From Serilophus lunatus (Eukaryota > Chordata > Aves > Passeriformes > Eurylaimidae): a stretch of DNA of 64,000 nucleotides. This document shows positions 11,131 through 22,900 of this stretch, piece by piece. The first letter of the stretch is position 1; every line of letters begins with the position of its first letter. The translations under genes were made by a program, and so were the position numbers. The notes under the pieces are model-generated. The model searched no databases. It saw nothing but the letters and a program-made list of their open reading frames with translations, and had not been told where the DNA came from. The stretch spans positions 1 to 64,000 of the forward strand of contig VXBA01000416.1 in assembly GCA_013399895.1 (NCBI GenBank). Direction: 5' to 3'.

Positions 11131-14100
11131 ACCAGAATTTAGCTCCCATTATGACTTTATGCATCTCTCCTGTGCATGGAGGATGCAATAGTCACCCTAG
11201 TGAGTTCTGGCAGTGTACAGCTGAATGTCCTATCATGAAAGAAAGAGGGACAGTTGGGCCACAACAGCTGTTTTGAGATACAGACTGGAACAAACTGAAC
11301 AAATTCTCTATATCAAAGCAACTACTGGGTTGCTGTAACTACCTTCAGGAGACTAGGGCAGCCTGGAATCTGTGACATGAAAAAGGTAGCACAAAGAAAA
11401 ATGTGAACTTCTGGGAGGTGTAGGAGGTAATTTAGTATCACCCCATTGGCACAGAATAAATGTGAATGGGGGATAAAAGAGGCCCAGAATGTACAATAGG
11501 CTCAGTAATACTGCATGCATTTTGAGCAGGCGCAAAAGGACAGCACAACAAATGCTTCTAGAAGGTTCCTAAAAAGCAGCCTTTCTGCTTAGATAATTTT
11601 TCAAGGACTTGGTATGCAGGACTGAAACAACGTTTTAAAAAGGAAATTTCCAAGTCACGAACTTCTTCTTTGAAGGAGTTCCCAGTTCCTTCAAAACGGA
11701 GAAAGGGTTTGTGTTCATTTCAAGTTTTGGGTGAAAATTTGGGTCAAGTTTCAAGATGGTTTCTCGACCTCTAATTACTATTATTAGCACTCCTAAATGG
11801 ATTCTTTAGAAAAGCCCTTGACTAAGGAGGGCTGGAGTGAGCTAATGAGTATGAGAATGAGAAGAAGGTCCTTGTCTGAATTTTAAATACTCCAGCTCAC
11901 TAATTGGTGACTATGGAGAAAACTTCTTTTGGAGTAGAGGGGCAAGTGGGAGCAAGAACAATATTTTTTAGACCTGTCACTTTAAAATGTACCCACTTCT
12001 GCTTTGATATAACACAAAATGAATCTTTAACCAACAATAAGTAACCTTATCCTCCCTTTAGGCCCTTGCAGAATTTAGGTTTTTTTGTTGTTTCTAAAAA
12101 AATGACCTTGGCAGGTTTTTCCAAGGTCTCATAGCTTTAATAAAGAATAACAATCTCTGATGATCCTGACAACAGGCATTCTTTCTTTTCCGAATAAAGA
12201 TGAAGAGGCAGAGAACCTTATGCCTACATTTCTGTTATGTGTTAGACCAGCAGAGTCCCCACTGACAGTACTGTTCTAATTGGACACTCTTCCTGTCTTC
12301 CTGTATTTTTATTTTCCATTTTTTTGGTAAATATATTTTTGGAGACTGTTCCCACCATTGCATGCATAATTCCCACCCTTATGGTCCATCCTGATTTTTT
12401 TCTCAGAGGACCTACAGCTGCAGCCGTCTTTTCCAACACAGATATGTCCAAAATTTTTGCATCAGAAAGCTATTTTAGCGACCACTACCTGAACGCATCT
12501 GGCACAAACTGTATTGTTTTTCTGCTAAAGAGATAAAGGTATGAGGAGTGCACTTACGAAAGCACAGATTTCTTCTCTTTGTTTACAGGATTTGGAAAAA
12601 TGCTAATGTAGAACATTATGAGTCCCTCATGAACTTAGAAATTATGTGAAGTTGTGCATTAGATCCTTGAAAACTCTGCAGATTGGGCTGTATCCAGTAT
12701 TTCATAAGGTACTTCTCAATAATGAACAACAGAGAATAAAAGTGACAGCCTATCTCTAAGAAGTTTCTTCTTTCTATAAGCCAGAAAATCCCATGAACTG
12801 AAATATTTCTTTTTGGTTGATTTTTGGCTAAGTATTTTTTCTTTTACAATTACACATACAAGGTCAATTTCACCCATGTGAAGCTACACGAAGTTTAACG
12901 ATTAATTAGGGTCGACCCAGACTTTCCCTGGTGTATAATGTTTGTACCAGCTGCTGAGAGAACTGAGTCCCACAGTTACATGGTTACATACTATCTGGGG
13001 GTTGCTGTCTTACTTAAAGTAAATTGCACAGCCATTTCTATCTTACATGTTTGCCTCCAAAGCCCTGATTGTTCTACTACTGATGAAATAAAGAAAGCCT
13101 GATTAATACTTGAAAAATTCACTTCTGCCTATGATAGCACCAGTGCAAGGCAATTTTGCTGATTTATATTTATAGAAGCCAATGAAAAACACCTAAAGGT
13201 TTTGCAGCCTGATTTCACAAAACACTACCGACAAGAATGAGTTAATCTAAACTGTCCTGGAAAGGGTCAAAATGTGCTTATGTATTTTACTACTGATATA
13301 TAATTGCATGGTGCATTGTGGCCCAGTCCTGCAATGTGATAAAGTCAGTTTGCATTCTGCTGTCTGTCCAAGGTGCCTTGGCACAGGCCATCAGACTGCA
13401 TAAAACTCTCAGTCTATCAGACTGCTTTCCTCCTTTTCCTCCCTTTCCTGCATAATTATATTTCTCAGTTATACAGTTTTGCTGACATTGAGCTGACATT
13501 TTGATTTACCTGAGGTAGAATAGGGGAATAGATGCTGGGAAAATGAGAAGAGACTGCTCCTCATATTAGCTCTTACAAAATGTTTTCAATACATACATAC
13601 TGCATAGAGTACATCTTCATTTTTGTCGTGTGCATTTCCATTGCACTGGAGGAAGAATCTGACTGGAGCAGAAATGTGTGCAGAGGACAGCATGTTACTA
13701 CACTAGAAATGTAGACTCTTGCTACAAGTATTAAGTCTACAGTGCTGTTGTTGCTTGCTTTTCCTATTTGCTGGGTAGGCTTCACTCTTAGTCAGAGGTA
13801 GGCAGCTTTTTTCAATATCCAAAGGACAAGAAGTTTGAAGTGCCATCCTTGCACTCTGGCTAAAGATTATGAAAGAATTTGACTGGGGAGGCGAGCAAGA
13901 AGATTTGGCAGCTGCTTTCTACATGAGGTATGGAGTCAACCCCTTGGAAAGAATTTCAGTTGCTTCAGAAGAGGTCACTTAAATTTATTCTCTCTTTTAA
14001 TCAGGTTTAAATAATAGCAGATTTTTGTTCCTTCTTCCTGTTCCCTTGACATCCAAGGCGATGGTGCCTGTGGGAAGCCAGACACACAATGAGGGGGATA

Positions 14101-14297
14101 CATGGGACATGGAACTGATTTTCATCAGTGCTAGACATATCGCTCTTCTCCTTAGACCTGCCATGACTTCAGTAGTTCAAAATTCGGGGACCATTAATGG
14201 ACCATGAAATAATCTACAATTTCTTCTTCTTAAACATTCAGATTCCAATAAACCTCATATGCAAAGAGTATGTCTTTATCTTTGTGGCACTGTGCAG

Positions 14298-14376
14298 ATG
14301 CTTATGAGCCTGCAAGGAGAGGCTTTAACAATCTGGCCCAACTGACCATTCTGCAGTTTGCCAATGGGACCTACAG
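14298..14376 (+). other. second exon-like open frame, function unknown
   Basis: The sequence TTTGTGGCACTGTGCAG precedes an open frame reading AYEPARRGFNNLAQLTILQF and ending at CTACAG/GTTAGA, a weak donor. It is on the same strand as the exon-like frame near 11000, about 3.3 kb downstream. There is no recognised family, and chance is the default explanation. Confidence 0.1.
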
Positions 14377-14469
14377 GTTAGAAGGAAAGATGTGGATGGC
14401 TTTCTGTAAACATTTGTCCAGGTTAAAATCTCTGAGGTAGACAGTTCTCCTTGTCATGTCTGGTGCAGA

Positions 14470-14716
14470 ACTCCCAGTCAAGAAGCATTGCTCATGTCCT
14501 TGTCACCTGAGCCAGGTTCAGAGGCTCTGGAGAGCCCAGGAGTGTTTAAAGATATTCGCCTTATTTGGTTAATGAGTTCAAGGCCAAGCACATGTTTGTG
14601 CAACTTCCTTAATACTCTCAGGCATATGGTGTCAGGCATCTTGGGGATGGCCAGGTGTTGGACTCAATGATCCTTGTGGATTTCTTCCAAATCAGCATAC
14701 TCTGTGATTCTGTGAA
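14470..14716 (+). mobile_element. CR1 LINE 3' end fragment
   Basis: The tail TTGGACTCAATGATCCTTGT, followed by a TTCCAA-type block and TCTGTGATTCTGTGA, is the standard avian CR1 3' UTR and terminal 8-bp repeat. Upstream sequence (about 14470-14640, with CTCTCAGGCATATGGTGT) fits the same family but is diverged. It is 5'-truncated, as most CR1 copies are. The left edge is approximate. Confidence 0.75.
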
Positions 14717-15261
14717 GCTAGAAGTGACTCTGCTAGCTGTGCTTCTTCATAGAAGTCCAGGCACAGATCTTAAGTACTTCAGTCCTAAGCATGTGGACTG
14801 TCAGTAACTATGTACTTGCACAACACATCCTACAACAAAAGCTCAATTCTTTCTGCCTGGCTGGCATATGTAGGGCAGCTTTAAAGCTCAGCTCTACCAA
14901 ATGCAGAAGTAGCCTTCCTTGTAAGTATGGTTGTTCAGCTTGCACCATCTGCTTTCAAAACAGCAGCAGGGCTCAGCAGCTTGCCAGCCTCTCACTGGAA
15001 TTGTCCAAAGTCTCAGGCTCTGGATGTAAGTAATATGCCTACGCACCTGTTTCCAGGCATCTGTATGCATAGATGCCCTGATTGCCTATGCACATAATTA
15101 TGTAGAAGCTATTATTATTCTGTTACTTGAAAATCCAGCCTTCAGGGCCTGTGGTGTGCCTCTGCAGGCATAGTGCAGTAATAATAATAATAAAAATGTA
15201 TATATATTTGTATCTATGTATATAAAATACTTTACAGAATAGTTTTTCAGAATAGAGTTGT
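14717..15261. other. non-coding spacer
   Basis: It contains a short TAA repeat (about 15178-15192) and TA-rich sequence just before the microsatellite. No gene is seen. Confidence 0.5.
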
Positions 15262-15514
<253 letters not shown>

Positions 15515-17865
15515 AAATCTTGACTAAGTGGATGTTGCTTTCAGAAACAAGAGACATCTGTTTGAGAAATAAAATCTTTCCAAAGAGATGAGGAGGGGGC
15601 AGGGGAAAAGGTGAAACATTGGCAGTGAAATAAAAGAAAATCTCAAACTTTCCAAAATAAGTCTTAGTCAAACCAACACAGAAACAGATGAGTTAAGGAA
15701 AAAAGATTATTTCCAAGAAGGCATCAAGACAAAGATTGTCAGACAGAAGTGCCATTAACACTGCAGGAGTCAGGAATGATGGTAACCAATATCATCCAGC
15801 AGGTCTGGATACATTTCTGTTTGGTTTTCACTTTTTATAAGCAGAGCTTTGGCAGGCCCTAAGTGTAGAAGGCATCTTTTCTCCAGATCGTTTTCAGTGG
15901 TTGTTCTTCCCATAAGGCAGATCCTGCCTCCTCTTTTGCTGATTTATGCAGCATCCAAGGCACAAAAAGCAGCAGAAAACCACTGGCTCTGACCCCTGAA
16001 TTTTGTCCCTCCATAGTACTGTCACCGTATCTGCCTCTACTTAGTCACACACAGTGGGAATTTGTCTGAGGGAAATGAGTGTTTTCAGGCTCTATTCTTA
16101 CTCAGCAAACCCAGGCTGCCAAAGCAACCCCTTGGAAAACTGTCTGCCGAAAAAAAAAAAATAAAAAAATATCAGCTTCCAGTTACTTTGTGTGGGAGCT
16201 GTACTGGCATGGGAGCAGTATGTTGTAAAAACACCCATGTCCCCAGCACCCTTAAATTGTGCCAGATTCTATTCAGCTTCAAAGTCAGAATCTACAGGTA
16301 CTACCATGGCAGAAACAGCAAATTGGAAGTTTTGTGCCTAACAAATATCCTCTAGATTTTTGTTTTTATTATGTAGCCAATTCCCTGTTGAATTGACAGA
16401 AAGCTGACTGCAATAACAAGTCTCCAGCATTGGGCAATTTATCTATCCTCTTGTTGCTTTCAGTAGTGAGGATTTTACAGGCATTCCTGTGAAAACCCCA
16501 CCTGCTGTGGTGTTGCTTTCTTCTTCATAGATCCACAATCTGGGTCCTTCCTTTTGATTGCTTTACTAGGCTTCAAAGAAGAAATGCACAGCAAAGTATA
16601 GAGAGCCAAGAATTGTAGTGACAGAGAAAGCAATTGGTATTATCCATGCATTGTAATACTGTACTTTATTAGTAGTAATACTTGGAAGAACAAAATTTTG
16701 TTTAGGAATTTGCTGATTGTTAATATTCTTCTTAAAATGACCTAAGAAGTATGCAAAAGCTCCATAACTTTAGTCTTGTATATTGTGTAATTTGAGGTGC
16801 CTAACAATTCAGAATACACATTGTCATCATCACAAAGCATATAAAATGTGGGTAGTGAAGACTGCAGAGAATCCTCAACTCAGATTCAGTCTCCATTGTT
16901 GACCAGAACAGAATCTGGCAGAGATAAAAACTTTCAAACCTTCTTGGAAAATGAAACTCAAGTTGTATGTAACACAGGGAAAACAAAAACAAAACCAAAC
17001 AAAAACCAACAGCAAATGAGAAAAATATGGGGAAAATTCCAGTGTCTGTTCCCACTCACGGCAGTCCCCCTTGCAATACCATTTTTCATTCCTTTCAGCA
17101 GAGAAGCATATATAGTGCACAAAGCTTACATTAGTAATGAAAATCACCTTAAGGTATGAATGGGGGGAAGTGAATTAAGGTACACAAAACACAAATGGAG
17201 ATATTTATTTTTCAAAGAGATATGAGAAAAATCCTTTCCAGATTTCAAAATTTTTCCCTACATGCATAAACTATCAGTATTATCATTGTTTTATTAACGT
17301 GAGTCTAAATACACTGCATAAACTAGTGTTCTGATTTAACTTATGTCAAGGTAGTACAAGGCTGACATTCATGATCAAGGACACAAAACTCTTTCCTGAT
17401 GCTTTACAACCCTTTTGAAGCACAGACTGAATGTCAGTGGGAACCTGATCTGACATTCACTTATCCAATGTGCCATATTGTGAGTACCTCTGCTCCAGAG
17501 TACTGGTAATTGTAACACTACCTAGATCCAATGTTTCACTTTTCTTCCTTAGAAGAGCTTTGGGAAGAACTAAATCTGGTGCTTTTAATTCAATTTTTAC
17601 ACGTTTGAAACTGCAATGCAGCCATGTGCACTGAATTATTGATGGGAAAATCACATATTTTAAGTTTTTCAGAAATAGTAGCCAAACTGCTGTGTATGTA
17701 GCACTCTGCAGTGTTTATTCTGCACTTTCTCTCTTTTTTTTTGTTTTGTTTTGTTTGGTTTTTTTGTTGTTTTCCCATTTGAGATACAGGATTATTATGG
17801 CACACTTAGATTCTGTCATTCAAACTAAACTATATTTAGTGTTTTCATTAAGGATGGATATATAG
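15515..17865. other. non-coding DNA without a supported gene
   Basis: It is AT-rich, contains poly(A) at about 16149-16160 and a T-rich run at 17731-17775, and the longest frames are about 100 codons with no recognisable domain. Confidence 0.55.
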
Positions 17866-18680
17866 CTGAAGGACAGGGTGGCATACAGAGGGACCTGGAC
17901 AAACTCAAGAATAGGGGTCATGGGAATCCCATGAGGTTTAACAAGACCAAGTGCAAGGTGCTGCGCCTGGGTCAGTACAACCCCTGGTATAAATACAGGC
18001 TGTGGGATGAACACTTCAAGAGCAGAACTGACAAGAAGGGCTCGGGACTGCTGGTGGATGAGGGGCTGGGCATGACTTAGCAATATACATTTGCAGCCCA
18101 GAAAGCCACTTGTATCCTGGGCTGCATCAAAAGAAGTGTGGCCAGCGGGTTGAGAGAGGTGATTCTACCCCTCTACTCCACTCTGTTGAGTGCTGCATCC
18201 ATCTCTGAGGTCCTCAATGCAAGATATGAACCTGTTGCAGCAAGTGCAGAGAAAGGCCACCAAGATGATTAATGGACCACTTCTCTTACTAGAAAAGGCT
18301 AAGAGAATAGGAGTTGTTTGGCTGGAAAAAGAGAAGGTTTTGGAGTCAACTAATTGTTGCCTTCCAGTCGCTGAAGGGACCTGACAAGAAAGATGGAGAG
18401 GGAATTTTTAAAAGAGCATATAGTGAGAGGACAAGGGGAAACGGATTCAAAAGACAGTAGGTTTAGATTAGCTATTATGAGGAATTTCTTTGCTGTGAGA
18501 GTGGTGAGGCACTGCAACAGGTTGCCCAGAGAAGCTGTGGTTAGTCCACCCCTAGAGGTGTTCAAAGCTAGGCTGAATGGAACTCTGAACAAAGGTGTCT
18601 CTGCCCATGGCCAGGAGGGTTAGAACTAGGTGGTTTTTAAGGTTGCTTCCAATCAAAACTGTACTGTGATTCTATGATAC
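17866..18680 (+). mobile_element. CR1 LINE copy with decayed ORF2 C-terminal end
   Basis: The 5' part translates in one frame to the end of the CR1 ORF2 (for example LMKFNK-type sequence here read as MRFNKTKCKVLRLGQYNP, then LGCIKRSVASGLREVILPLY), which follows the reverse transcriptase core. Frames then break by stops and shifts. The 3' part keeps the familiar block GTTGCCCAGAGAAGCTGTGG and ends with TTGCTTCCAATC and TGTGATTCTATGATA, the CR1 terminus. The copy lacks the endonuclease, ORF1 and most of the reverse transcriptase, so it is 5'-truncated and dead. More than one in-frame stop (for example the TAG after GLGMT) marks it as older than the copy at 48.4-49.2 kb. Confidence 0.88.
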
Positions 18681-18726
18681 ACTGATGTTTTCACTTATCC
18701 TGGCCTCATTCTATTATTTTGTTGAC

Positions 18727-18731
18727 ACCAT
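18727..18731. repeat. target-site duplication of solo LTR A2 (left)
   Basis: ACCAT stands directly before the LTR. The identical ACCAT directly follows it at 19948-19952. A perfect 5-bp pair at both predicted borders fixes the ends of the element. Confidence 0.85.
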
Positions 18732-18819
18732 TGTGGTGGTTTAAGACCACTTCTATCGTCTAGGGGCAGGTTCAATAAAGGTGATGGAAAACTGAACAGA
18801 GTTTGCAGCAGGTGAACAG

Positions 18820-18825
18820 TTTATT
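18820..18825 (-). terminator. AATAAA polyadenylation signal of LTR A2
   Basis: TTTATT on the plus strand is AATAAA in LTR sense, followed by CTGTTCACCTGCTGC as in A1. Confidence 0.7.
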
Positions 18826-19245
18826 ACAGGGGGTTTAAATTAGGGAAGGAGGGAAACCCCAAAGGGACCCCAAAATTACACAGACAAACACTTGACCCCC
18901 AGGAAAAAAAAAAAACACAAAAGGGAAAAAAAACCCCAACAAAAAAAAGAAAGGGAATCACTCTCTCTCAGCTAGATGGCTAGCTGAAGAAAACTGGGAG
19001 GAAGGAAAAGCTGTCTCTCTCCCTTCCCTCTCTCCTGGAAGCACTTCCCGGCCCTTCGGGCTCTCTGAAAAACAAAAAAAAGAAGTGAAAACGACTCCCT
19101 CCCACCACCTCCCCGAAGGGTTACTTGCTTGCCGAGACAAATGGGTGAAATCGCGTCATGAGGCCTGTGACTGAGGAGGAGAGCAGCTGTGGTCTTTGCC
19201 CCTGGGTTGAGAGCCGAAGAGAGGAGGGCGGGCTGTTGTCCTCAG

Positions 19246-19252
19246 CTTTTAA
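19246..19252 (-). promoter_or_regulatory. TATA-like box of LTR A2
   Basis: In LTR sense it reads GAGGGCTTAAAAGCTGAG, which aligns with the A1 box at 1254-1261. Confidence 0.6.
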
Positions 19253-19373
19253 GCCCTCTCATTCTCGCGTGGATCTCGCTGCCTTCTTCTGGGCCAAACC
19301 GTCTCTTCCCTGGTCAGTGGGGCTGAGCCCTGCCTTGGTTTCCGATGTTTTCCTGTTGACAATCCACGAGGTT

Positions 19374-19595
19374 NNNNNNNNNNNNNNNNNNNNNNNNNNN
19401 NNNNNNNNNNNNNNNNNNNNNNNNNNNNNNNNNNNNNNNNNNNNNNNNNNNNNNNNNNNNNNNNNNNNNNNNNNNNNNNNNNNNNNNNNNNNNNNNNNNN
19501 NNNNNNNNNNNNNNNNNNNNNNNNNNNNNNNNNNNNNNNNNNNNNNNNNNNNNNNNNNNNNNNNNNNNNNNNNNNNNNNNNNNNNNNNNNNNNNN
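19374..19595. other. assembly gap (222 N)
   Basis: The run of N lies inside the GC-rich U3 of LTR A2. GC-rich and C-run sequence at its right edge explains the drop-out. Its true length is unknown. Confidence 0.99.
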
Positions 19596-19947
19596 GTGTG
19601 GGGATCGGCACCAGCCCCAGCCCTGCTCCCGAGACGGCAGGGGACGGGGGGGACCCGCGCCGAGAACAGCCTCCCCCAGCTCCGGGAGGGCGGGCTGGAG
19701 CAGGGCCACCCCGATCCCCGTCCTGGGAACGGCGGGGCACAGGCACAGCCCCTTCCTCCCCTGGTCCCGGCCTAGGTCCCGGGGAGCCCCAGGGCACGGC
19801 CGGGGCGATCCCCCCCTGCCCCGCCTTGATCCCAGCTTCCCCACCTCCATCCTGGCTTTTGCGGAAAACTGAATTTTTTGAGCAGGTAAGTGAAGTTTTC
19901 TTACACTTCCCCCCCCCCCTCCCCCAAGCCCTTTTCAAATGGTCACA

Positions 19948-19952
19948 ACCAT
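19948..19952. repeat. target-site duplication of solo LTR A2 (right)
   Basis: ACCAT is identical to 18727-18731. Confidence 0.85.
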
Positions 19953-22900
19953 AAACGCTAAATTTCCAAAGATTTACTTGTTAACAAATGCCAAAGCCCA
20001 TAGGGCACTGAATATGGATAGGGAGCTTTCATTTCAAACACTATTTGGAGAAACATGATGACTACTGATCAATAATTATAGCCAAATTCCTTCATAATAA
20101 AGATCTAGAGACCAATGTCATAGAGTGGTTCAAAAGCAAGCCCTTGGGGCAGTCAAAGCTATATTTTGAAAAAAAGTATAAAGAACTTTTAATTACATAA
20201 AACTGGAAAGAAAAAACTGAAATAGATCTTATTGCAATGGCCAAACAGTAAAAGCAAAAAGTTTTCCTAGCATAGATATAGAGAGTAACCATGCCTTGTT
20301 CCACTTGCTGTCTAGGATTCATGATAGACCAAAAACTTAGAGCACCAGATGGGGAGAGAAACTGAACAGTGCTTAGCTCTGTTGTGTTACCTAAAGAAGA
20401 GAGGAATATCTCAAAATCTGTTTGGTGAATTGGAAGTTAGATACTAGGGGAAAAGCAGACCCTTCACTTTCTGGCTTTCTGTTCAAATGAACCAATTATT
20501 TTGCTGACCTCAGGGTCCGAATTTCAAAAAAGGCTGAAGACAGGCTTAGGCCTGCTGCTATGGCAAATTCCAAAATACCCAATTACTGACCTCAGGAGGA
20601 GTCAGCATTCCTGAGATTAGAGTCACTGGGAGTTTACTTCACAAACTCACTTCTAATAATATACTATAGTGCAGACACCATTAACTTGCCTTTTTCAGTT
20701 AGCAAATAAGATATGTCTCAAAGCGAAATAGTTATTAACAGCCAGCAGTAGGAGTTACATCTCTAATTGGAAACAGCAACATCTGCAGGGCAGTGTAATA
20801 AAAGCATATAACAACTGAATGTGTTAGTGGATTACAGGGACTCTAGGTAATTGTTCCATAAAACAGCTTTAGCAGAAACAATGAATATTTCAGGGCTTCA
20901 TAGATTCAAACTAATTCTGATCACTGAAGAGTGTTCCAAGGATTAACTCTGTTCTTACTAGCCAATTCGACCAGTGTTATACTGGCAGACTTCCCAGATT
21001 TCCTTATTACTTGCTCTGCATTTATTTCAATGTTTACACCATTTTGTGACTAGCTAATTATCTTCTTTTTCTACAAGCTGGTGTAAGGATGCTGTTCAAT
21101 AACAAAGCCTTTTCACATCAGTTACTGGAGGTAGAGCTATTGCGTCCTAGCTGTCAGTTATACTAAAACATCTTTAGGTCTAAGTTAGTCTAACATGAGT
21201 GACCTGCTGCGTCTATATACAAAACTCTTCCACTGCTTTTATAATTAAACACACAAGGCAAAAGCCTGAATACTGAGCACCTGCTGAGCACTCACAAACT
21301 TCTAGTGAAGCCTATCAGTATTGCAGATACAGAAGCTGAGTTATTTAAACATACAGGAAATGTTCTTTATTATTCTCAGTGTCTGAGGTCATATCTTTCC
21401 TTCTGGATCAAGCTGCACTTGAAACAGCTGGAAGAGACTTCTAGACCTTGTTAAAAGGAAAACTGTCACAGATTTTTTCCTAATTTCTCATTTTAGATTT
21501 TACTCAGGCCTAGCTGAATCTTTTCTGAGCACCTATTTCAGATGACTGAAAACAGTATGTAGTTTACAGCTCTCCTGTATACCATTCTAGTGTTCATCTG
21601 CATTTTGGAGCTGAATTTTATTTTCTGAATGGCAATGTTAGACCTTATATTATGACTTGCCAGCACTGGCTGTTCTGTGATCTAGGATCTCCCAAGACAG
21701 ACAGCAAATTTGTAGTTTTTTCACTTCTTGAAAACAAATATTTGGCTCTGTTTCCAGAAACAGCAGTATAGTAGATAAGTAAGCATGTTCTTTCTGACTT
21801 TTTCTTGCTATTGTCCAGAATGAGATTATCTTTCCAGCACCTTTGATCGTGGTTCCATGCAGGCTCTGTAAAGGGAAAAGCTCACATCCATTCAGTAAAA
21901 GCAAGCAGATGTATTCCCATGTTCAGACAAGGGAAAACGCACCAATTTCCACCATCTGAAGTTGCACATGACAATGATGTTCATATTCTCAAGTTTTGCA
22001 GAACAATGCCTCCCATCATGAACATCCTAAAATAGGCAGCCTGCCAGAGGTTTACGTTGCAGCTGATACATCTTTTCACTTTTCATTACCACTTTCTTAT
22101 TTCTCATTAAACAAGGCTTGTTTCATTAGGACTACCACAGCCATCACAGCAATGTGATAGATTTAGAAAGGTGAGGTGGTGAATAGCTCAGGCATACAAG
22201 GACTTCTAGGCAACAAGAGAAGCACATTGCTGCCATTTGTTTCTTCATGTATCTGCCCTGAGTTTTGCATGGATAACAATGTTGTTTTACTAGATTAAAT
22301 TTAGAAGCTGCAAAAAGAAAGTCCACACTCCTAGACCATTTGTGAAGCTGATTAGATGCTTCTTGAGCCCCTAGATGTTCCAGCTGTACTTTCAGGAAAC
22401 TTTGACCAAGGTAAGTGGAGCTGCTTGTGCTGTGGGGCTGTTCCCATTGCATCTTTCAGATGCTTCTGCCAGAGTCTATGCCTCGGGTCAGACTTCTTTG
22501 TGCTCCCTGGAAAGCATGGTAAGTAACTTCTGGGAAAGGGAGACATTCGTGTTGTGCACAACAACCTGAACAACAGGATAGAATGAGTTTTCTCTAAACT
22601 CCAGAATATAGATGCTTTTTCTTGCATCTATTCTTTAGCTGTAGCCAAATCTCACCCCCAGGATAAGTCAGGGGAGTTGGAAAAAGAGGGTCAGCATACT
22701 GGTGGATTTACTGCTATGCTACTAATGAACTGGTGCAGAAATCAGCCACTCATTTAATTTGTGAACATTAAAAAAATCAACAACGAAATTCTTCAAAACT
22801 ACAGCCTGGCTTAAGCATGTACTGTAGTAAAATTAAATCCCTAATAAAGTATCTATGAAATGAAAACCAAACATGTCCATCTTTTGTAGTTTCAGTCTCT

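Larger units (their letters stand above)
4629..14469. other. long stretch of non-coding DNA without a supported gene
   Basis: It is AT-rich with stops in all frames, and the longest open frames are about 100 codons and unrecognisable. It holds a T/G-rich tract (5322-5407), a very AT-rich patch (about 6413-6560), a perfect hairpin (8584-8614), a 16-bp tandem duplication (9340-9371), an 18-base T run near 9390 and a TA-rich patch near 10720-10755. An exon-like frame at 10993-11130 is listed separately. Confidence 0.6.
18732..19947 (-). mobile_element. solo LTR of an avian endogenous retrovirus, family A (copy A2, inverted)
   Basis: Read on the minus strand it begins TGTGACCATTT and ends TTAAACCACCACA, matching the tips of copy A1 (404-1783). 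The borders carry a perfect 5-bp duplication, ACCAT. The same parts follow in the same order: GC-rich U3 (interrupted by a 222-base gap), TATA-like box at 19246-19252, T tract with AG at 19066-19065, AATAAA at 18825-18820, and U5 with the TTTATTGAACCTGCCCC block. It measures 1216 bp as assembled, against 1380 bp for A1, but the gap size is probably nominal. No internal retroviral genes adjoin it. The long frames on both strands with X residues run across the gap and are not genes. Confidence 0.9.

Noticed and set aside
19158..19954. Frames of 118-229 codons on both strands
   Set aside because: They lie inside LTR A2, and the longest run through the N gap.
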